10,076 nucleotides of DNA from Bacteroidales bacterium UBA4417 (GTDB taxonomy: Bacteria > Bacteroidota > Bacteroidia > Bacteroidales > UBA4417), in the NCBI GenBank assembly GCA_002389705.1, contig DGQJ01000297.1, positions 10,788 through 20,863 on the forward strand, read 5' to 3'. Position 1 is the stretch's first letter. Each line of letters starts with the position of its first letter. The translations under genes and the position numbers were made by a program. A model generated the notes under the pieces. The model saw only the letters and a list, made by a program, of their open reading frames with translations. It was not told the DNA's origin and ran no database searches. Positions 9,101-10,076 of the stretch are shown one piece after another.

Positions 9101-10076
9101 CGCCAGTGGTGGCATATGTAATGTTCGTTATTGCTGAATTAATACACCTGATTTGGTTATTGGTCCCCACTGCCGAGGTTAAGGCAAGTGTATTATCAGG
9201 TGTAATGTTAAGCGTTCCGGTTTTGGTAATAGTTCCACACCCCCCGGTTAGCGCAATACTGTACGGATAAACACCCGAAATAGTGGGTGTTCCGCTTATC
9301 GTTACTACATTGCCCGACCAGCTGCCAGTAACTCCGGCAGGTAAACCGCTGAAAGTTGCCCCGGTGGCTCCTGTAGTAGTATAACTGATGTTGGTAATGG
9401 CAGTATTTACACATTTCACCTGGTTGTCGCTGCCAAATGCTGACGAAAGTGTAATGGTGTTATTGGGTATAACCTTTATACTTCCTGTTCCCGTAATGGA
9501 GCCGCAGCCTCCGGAGAGCATAATATTGTAATTAAATAATCCAGGCACCGAAGGCGTTCCGTTTATCGTAAATACGTTTCCGGCCCAGCTTCCGGACACC
9601 CCGGCGGACAAACCACTAACCGAAGCGCCTGTAGCACCTGTGGTAACATAGGTAATGTTATTTACTGCTGTATTGATACAATTTATCTGGTTGTCAGTAC
9701 CGGCTGCCGAACTGAGTGAAATCGTATTTTCAGGTAATATCTTTATGCTCCCCGTCCTGCTTGCTGAACCGCATCCACCAGTGCAGGTAACAGTATAATT
9801 AAAAGTTCCGGCTGCTGCCGGTATTCCACTAATAGTTGAAGTATTTCCTGACCAGGTTCCGGATACACCGGCTGGCAACCCGCTGAAGGTAGCACCAGTT
9901 GAGCCTGTTGTGGAATACGTAATACTGGCAATTGATGTATTGATACATTTTTGCTGGTTATCAGTTCCGGCAGCCGACGAAAGCATGATCGTATTATCCG
10001 GATTAACCGTAATTACACCCGTTTTTTTCACTACTCCGCAACCACCGGTTAGAGTAACCGTGTAATTATATACGCC
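1..10076 (-). CDS. Giant multidomain surface/adhesin-like protein, internal fragment (both ends missing)
   Basis: One minus-strand frame (codons 10076-10074 down to 5-3) is open for 3,358 residues with no stop, and recognisable protein modules follow each other in that frame without a break, so there is no frameshift. The product is rich in T, S, G, V and A and poor in charged residues. It is a chain of Ig-like, PKD-like, P-domain, carbohydrate-binding-like, SprB-like and HYR-like modules. Many modules contain two cysteines at fixed places, which fits an exported protein with disulphides. I see no enzyme active site and no membrane segment. Such giant proteins are known in Bacteroidota as adhesins or gliding-associated surface proteins, often secreted by the type IX system. 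That role is inferred here, because signal peptide, start codon, stop codon and C-terminal sorting domain are all outside the window. No specific gene name is justified. Confidence is high for the coding frame and moderate for adhesion. Confidence 0.97.
198..407 (-). other. Second SprB-like module (shorter variant)
   Basis: This is about 70 residues directly after the first SprB-like module. It has TTVPCSIGATSVVVTASGGT, LPYVSGTGTFAQFAGTTIY and TVTDSKGCTSDITATVVADP. The 'C..GxTxVxVxAxGGTxPYxGTGTFxxxAGTxxYTVTDxxGCT' pattern is the variant that usually closes an SprB run before HYR-like modules, as it does here. Confidence 0.8.
408..656 (-). other. SprB-like repeat module
   Basis: This is about 83 residues with the full SprB-repeat pattern: VNVSCNGTSTGSIAISVSGG, TPAYAYNWS, a turn, NQDLTGLVAGTYTVSVRDTK, LCAATTTLAITEP. 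The family is named after SprB, the mobile gliding adhesin of Flavobacterium johnsoniae, but it occurs in many non-gliding Bacteroidota too, so it does not prove gliding. The loop between NWS and NQDL is longer than usual (ASGTGLIPVGQS). Confidence 0.88.
657..929 (-). other. PKD-like module M (GSDRQICAGSTVAL type)
   Basis: This is a 91-residue module with NPGVSASAGSDRQICAG, VALNGTIGGAATSGNWTGG, TGTFAPNRNTLNAVYTPS, AEVTSGTVTLTLNTNDPDG and PCSSTSSSVNITINP. The pattern 'AGxDxxICxGxxVxLxGxIGGxAxSGxWxGGxGxFxPxxxxLNAxYTPSxxE' is a widespread Bacteroidota surface-protein module. The NDPDGAG turn is acidic and could bind a metal, but this is only a possibility. Confidence 0.85.
930..1232 (-). other. 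PKD-like module L, related to type B
   Basis: This is a 101-residue module with YTICSNSSFTATP, GTTYSW, PVISPAGSVTG, AISQTLTNTTNSVATVTY and NVTPVAGSCTG. It is strikingly like the third type B module about 5.3 kb away (6527-6249), which has GTSYSW, VVSPAGSITG, TISQLLTNTT and VTYTVTPVAAGCTG. It is about eight residues longer, mainly from extra residues between the first Cys strand and the YSW strand. The copy has been separated from its relatives by the D-K modules. Confidence 0.82.
1233..1499 (-). other. PKD/Ig-like module K
   Basis: This is about 89 residues following the carbohydrate-binding-like domain. The visible pattern is a PMCSRGSLQLTSSVAGG stretch, YSWSGPNGFTSNQANP, ITNIPPNGGGTYTLSVTD, NCPA and a TTDVVLYP end. 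YSWSGPNGFTSxxxNP...GTYTLSVTDxxxC is a very common Ig-like module in Bacteroidota secreted proteins. There are two cysteines, at the first strand and after the VTD strand. Confidence 0.8.
1500..2027 (-). other. Carbohydrate-binding-like (galactose-binding-like) beta-sandwich domain
   Basis: This is a non-repetitive domain of about 176 residues. It opens with ELVVNGDFSAGNTAF and closes with NGNDFGIDDISFGT, the classic first and last strands of jelly-roll carbohydrate-binding or DUF642-like domains. In between are HSNFWGRDHTTGTGNFLIVN, a VTPNTDYYFAAWAISL strand, AKLRFEVNGVQVG, and a FYGMWNSGAATTATIRI strand. It is the most aromatic part of the visible protein (several W and Y), which suits sugar binding, but the actual ligand cannot be read from sequence. 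Related domains often sit in secreted Bacteroidota proteins beside PKD modules, as here. It contains no cysteine, unlike most of its neighbours. Confidence 0.82.
2028..2237 (-). other. Small Cys-rich Ig-like module
   Basis: This is about 70 residues. The order is KPAPIPVISADYC, a short VRLTTP strand, a CASC motif, TYQWNTGAVTNAI, then DIAGKYIVTVNYANGCSASG. The four cysteines (two in a C-x-x-C motif) and the YQWNTG...GKYIVTV pattern match short Ig-like modules of Bacteroidota that start 'C....TYSWSTG' and end 'GTYTVTV...GCS'. It immediately precedes the carbohydrate-binding-like domain and may act as its hinge or support (inference). Confidence 0.72.
2238..3038 (-). other. Ig-like module apparently split by an inserted P-domain
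   Basis: The segment opens like the other Ig-like modules (NPTPTVTLTASPS, ICEG, SVTLSS; Cys at 2990-2988) but changes after about 26 residues into a P-domain. After the P-domain it resumes with an Ig-like second half: GAITYSGANKSV, then SGTQTYTMTTTDASGCSATS (Cys at 2273-2271) and a VSIVVKP end. Joined together, the two halves would make one module of about 95 residues with the usual two cysteines, close to its neighbours in size. That it is a true insertion is an inference from the layout; a structure prediction would settle it. Confidence 0.6.
2424..2939 (-). other. P-domain (P/Homo B, proprotein-convertase type)
   Basis: This is a beta-sandwich domain of about 172 residues. Visible hallmarks are the opening IAIPDN, NITHTSDRDLDIFLVDPSGT, LLSSDNG followed by NHYTNTV, AGTAPFTGTYLPEGS and the closing GAWQLKIFDDASSETGTLNS then WAL. 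These match, in order, the family pattern of a D-D/N strand pair with a 'PSGT' turn, a 'PFTGTY.PEG' loop and a 'W.L.i.DDa...GTLNSW' end. P-domains usually follow subtilisin or metalloprotease catalytic domains and stabilise them. No protease catalytic motif lies anywhere in the visible 3,358 residues, so here it more likely acts as a binding or structural domain. Confidence 0.85.
3039..3302 (-). other. Single PKD/cadherin-like beta module (type G)
   Basis: This is an 88-residue module between the type F pair and the Ig/P-domain region. It has GLPVFAMG, a first Cys in SNACKGS, ITYTASVTN, a FSLDAAS strand, AGNSINAATGQVTFAP, then TGTIQVTATATGCG and a TITVNP end. The SINAATGxVTF motif is typical of dystroglycan/cadherin-like or PKD-like repeats in bacterial surface proteins. 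It has one copy only, and the function is probably spacer. Confidence 0.7.
3303..3788 (-). repeat. Two Ig-like modules, type F
   Basis: There are two tandem modules of exactly 81 residues (3788-3546 and 3545-3303). The shared order is NPAPVCxP, a T[LV][DN][IL]T strand, GSxAGL, then YWTNAAA or FWTDAAA, ATxxY and GTYYIKG or NTYYIKG, ending with SGC and a V-rich strand. The W[TD]xAAA plus YYIKG pairing is a common Ig-like variant of Bacteroidota surface proteins. They are shorter than all other modules in the chain. Confidence 0.8.
3789..4346 (-). repeat. Two Ig-like modules, type E
   Basis: There are two tandem modules of exactly 93 residues (4346-4068 and 4067-3789). Each runs TISGxVxVCQ, SP[QL][LI]TF, a Gly-rich turn, PYTFxYxVNGGAxQTI, a TxSGN strand, AGTFxY or SGTFVY, and a Cys-containing GCSxAQ strand before the next module. 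The paired length and shared VNGGAxQTI core show recent common origin relative to the neighbours. They are probably spacer beta-sandwich domains with one disulphide each. Confidence 0.82.
4347..5441 (-). repeat. Four PKD-like modules, type D
   Basis: There are four modules of 90, 92, 91 and 92 residues starting at 5441, 5171, 4895 and 4622. They are recognised by the core GIGLAASGxGDI (copies 1 and 4; copy 2 has EIGLAASGTGNI and copy 3 DIGFGTSGSGDI), preceded by a WSNxx or WTNDN strand and followed by [SV]F and ITxTP strands. Each has a first Cys near the start (FCSS, VCNG, LCAG, VCNN) and a second Cys near the end (GCSG, GCDG, ACSG, TCQG). The pattern is familiar from repeat regions of Bacteroidota surface proteins. 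No ligand-binding residues can be pointed to. Confidence 0.85.
5442..6248 (-). repeat. Three PKD-like modules, type C
   Basis: There are three modules of 89, 90 and 90 residues starting at 6248, 5981 and 5711, each with an [NK]PxP opening. The shared pattern is AVCSxxxFxYSP, then GTSFTWSR followed by a [AV]V[AVT]GI motif, an acidic strand (GNISEVLINT, GNISEALENT, NPLETLVNT), then VTYxYTLxANGCSRxQ and a VTVNP strand. Copies 1 and 3 share ANGCSRxQ, while copy 2 has AGGCSGN. The length and fold pattern match type B, so B and C are probably old duplicates of each other. The role is structural spacer (inference). Confidence 0.85.
6249..7067 (-). repeat. Three PKD-like modules, type B
   Basis: There are three consecutive modules of 90, 90 and 93 residues, each opening with an [NK]PxPV boundary (7067, 6797, 6527) and closing at the next one (6248). 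The shared pattern is QxICSxxxTSIxLSS, then GTTYSW or GSTYNW, then a Gly/Ser/Ala loop ending AIxQxLT, then VTYTVTPVAAGCTG and a final VTV strand. The two Cys (ICS and CxG) are in equivalent places in all three. This is the PKD-like/Ig-like module type common in secreted Bacteroidota proteins; I do not assign a specific Pfam entry. A close relative of the third copy occurs again at 1232-930. Confidence 0.85.
7368..8702 (-). repeat. Higher-order repeat copy 2 (units 6-10, 1,335 bp), followed by unit 11
   Basis: This is the second five-unit block, in register with 10037-8703. Unit 11 (7367-7101) looks like the start of a third copy. It shares with unit 6 the opening GI[IV]TKTG, an NS in place of NT after the Asn/Asp, and GAV before the GLPAG motif, the last two being confined to units 6 and 11. 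Only this one unit of a third block is present before the array ends, so the array seems to have been cut or to have grown in unequal steps. Confidence 0.55.
8703..10037 (-). repeat. Higher-order repeat copy 1 (units 1-5, 1,335 bp)
   Basis: Within the 89-residue array, units five apart share residues found in no other unit. Units 1 and 6 have WSxNT where the others have NV or NQ. Units 2 and 7 have NC before [IV]NT. Units 3 and 8 share SAFGSDNQ. Units 4 and 9 share LNI[TS]PDNT and RCINS/RCINT. Units 5 and 10 are weaker: both lack the Lys of TKTG and have QSxCVNT. This suggests that a block of five units (445 residues) was duplicated after the units had already diverged. This entry marks the first block; the second is 8702-7368. 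The pattern was found by eye and not tested statistically. Confidence 0.6.

Larger units (their letters stand above)
7101..10076 (-). repeat. Tandem array of eleven 89-residue Ig/PKD-like units, plus one partial unit
   Basis: The Cys codon of the conserved GGC motif recurs at 10038, 9771, 9504, 9237, 8970, 8703, 8436, 8169, 7902, 7635, 7368 and 7101. The spacing is exactly 267 bp every time, giving eleven complete units with no insertion or deletion. Unit n spans 10037-267(n-1) down to 9771-267(n-1). The consensus order is a TKTG-type turn, PNNTITLSSAAGTDNQ, a [KNR]C[IV]NT motif, ITNITYxTTGATGA, FSGLPAGVSGSWAGN, VxTISGTPxVSGTYNYT and finally VTLTGGCG. Each unit carries one Cys near its middle and one at its end, probably a disulphide (inference). 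The 12 residues at 10076-10041 before the first anchor Cys are the tail of an earlier unit, so the array continues upstream. Units differ at many positions, including synonymous ones, so this is not a recent identical expansion. The likely role is a rigid extracellular stalk. An 11-residue linker (7100-7068) joins it to the next module. Confidence 0.95.

Noticed and set aside
10022..10028. Run of seven T (A7 on the coding strand) as a phase-variation or frameshift site
   Set aside because: The reading frame and the 89-residue module pattern continue unchanged on both sides (KK in VVKKTG). A single A7 run is not enough to claim slippage.
7101..10076. CRISPR array or transposon-type direct repeats
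   Set aside because: The repeat is 267 bp, in frame and diverged throughout, with no short identical repeats or unique spacers and no inverted ends. It is a protein-level repeat.
1..10076. Promoters, terminators, RNA genes or operators inside the window
   Set aside because: The entire window is coding on the minus strand with recognisable modules. Any promoter-like hexamers or hairpins would be chance matches within the gene, and I saw no tRNA- or rRNA-like stretch.

Overview
The whole window lies inside one enormous protein-coding gene read on the minus strand. Reading down from position 10076 (first codon 10076-10074), the frame stays open to position 3: 3,358 sense codons, with no stop and neither end of the gene in view. 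I translated every codon in this frame by hand. The product is a secreted, low-complexity but highly modular protein rich in Thr, Ser, Gly, Val and Ala, built almost entirely of small beta-sandwich modules of about 80-93 residues. The module types (PKD-like and Ig-like domains, SprB-like repeats, HYR-like DNC modules, NGDF...DDISF beta-sandwich domain) are typical of giant surface proteins of Bacteroidota, so I infer a Bacteroidota host. There is no RNA gene, mobile element, intergenic gap, promoter or terminator in the window.

Layout in protein order, high to low coordinate. 10076-7101: a tandem array of eleven complete units of exactly 89 residues (267 bp), plus the tail of an earlier unit. 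7067-3303: PKD-like/Ig-like modules in runs of related neighbours, namely three of type B, three of type C, four of type D, two of type E and two of type F, each run nearly constant in length. 3302-3039: one more beta module (G). 3038-2238: an Ig-like module that appears to be split by a P-domain (P/Homo B-like, about 2939-2424). 2237-2028: a small Cys-rich Ig-like module. 2027-1500: a non-repetitive carbohydrate-binding-like or galactose-binding-like beta-sandwich. 1499-657: three PKD-like modules. 656-198: two SprB-like modules. 197-1: the start of a HYR-like module that runs out of the window.

The likely picture is a very long extracellular stalk (the 89-residue array and the B-F runs) carrying two distinct non-repetitive domains that could bind ligands, followed by SprB/HYR-type modules. 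Proteins of this design in Bacteroidota are usually exported by the Sec system and then the type IX secretion system and act as adhesins or gliding-associated surface filaments. The signal peptide and C-terminal sorting domain that would confirm this lie outside the window.

The most unusual things seen are the indel-free 89-residue period, a five-unit (1,335 bp) higher-order period inside the array, and the P-domain apparently inserted in an Ig-like fold far from any visible protease domain.
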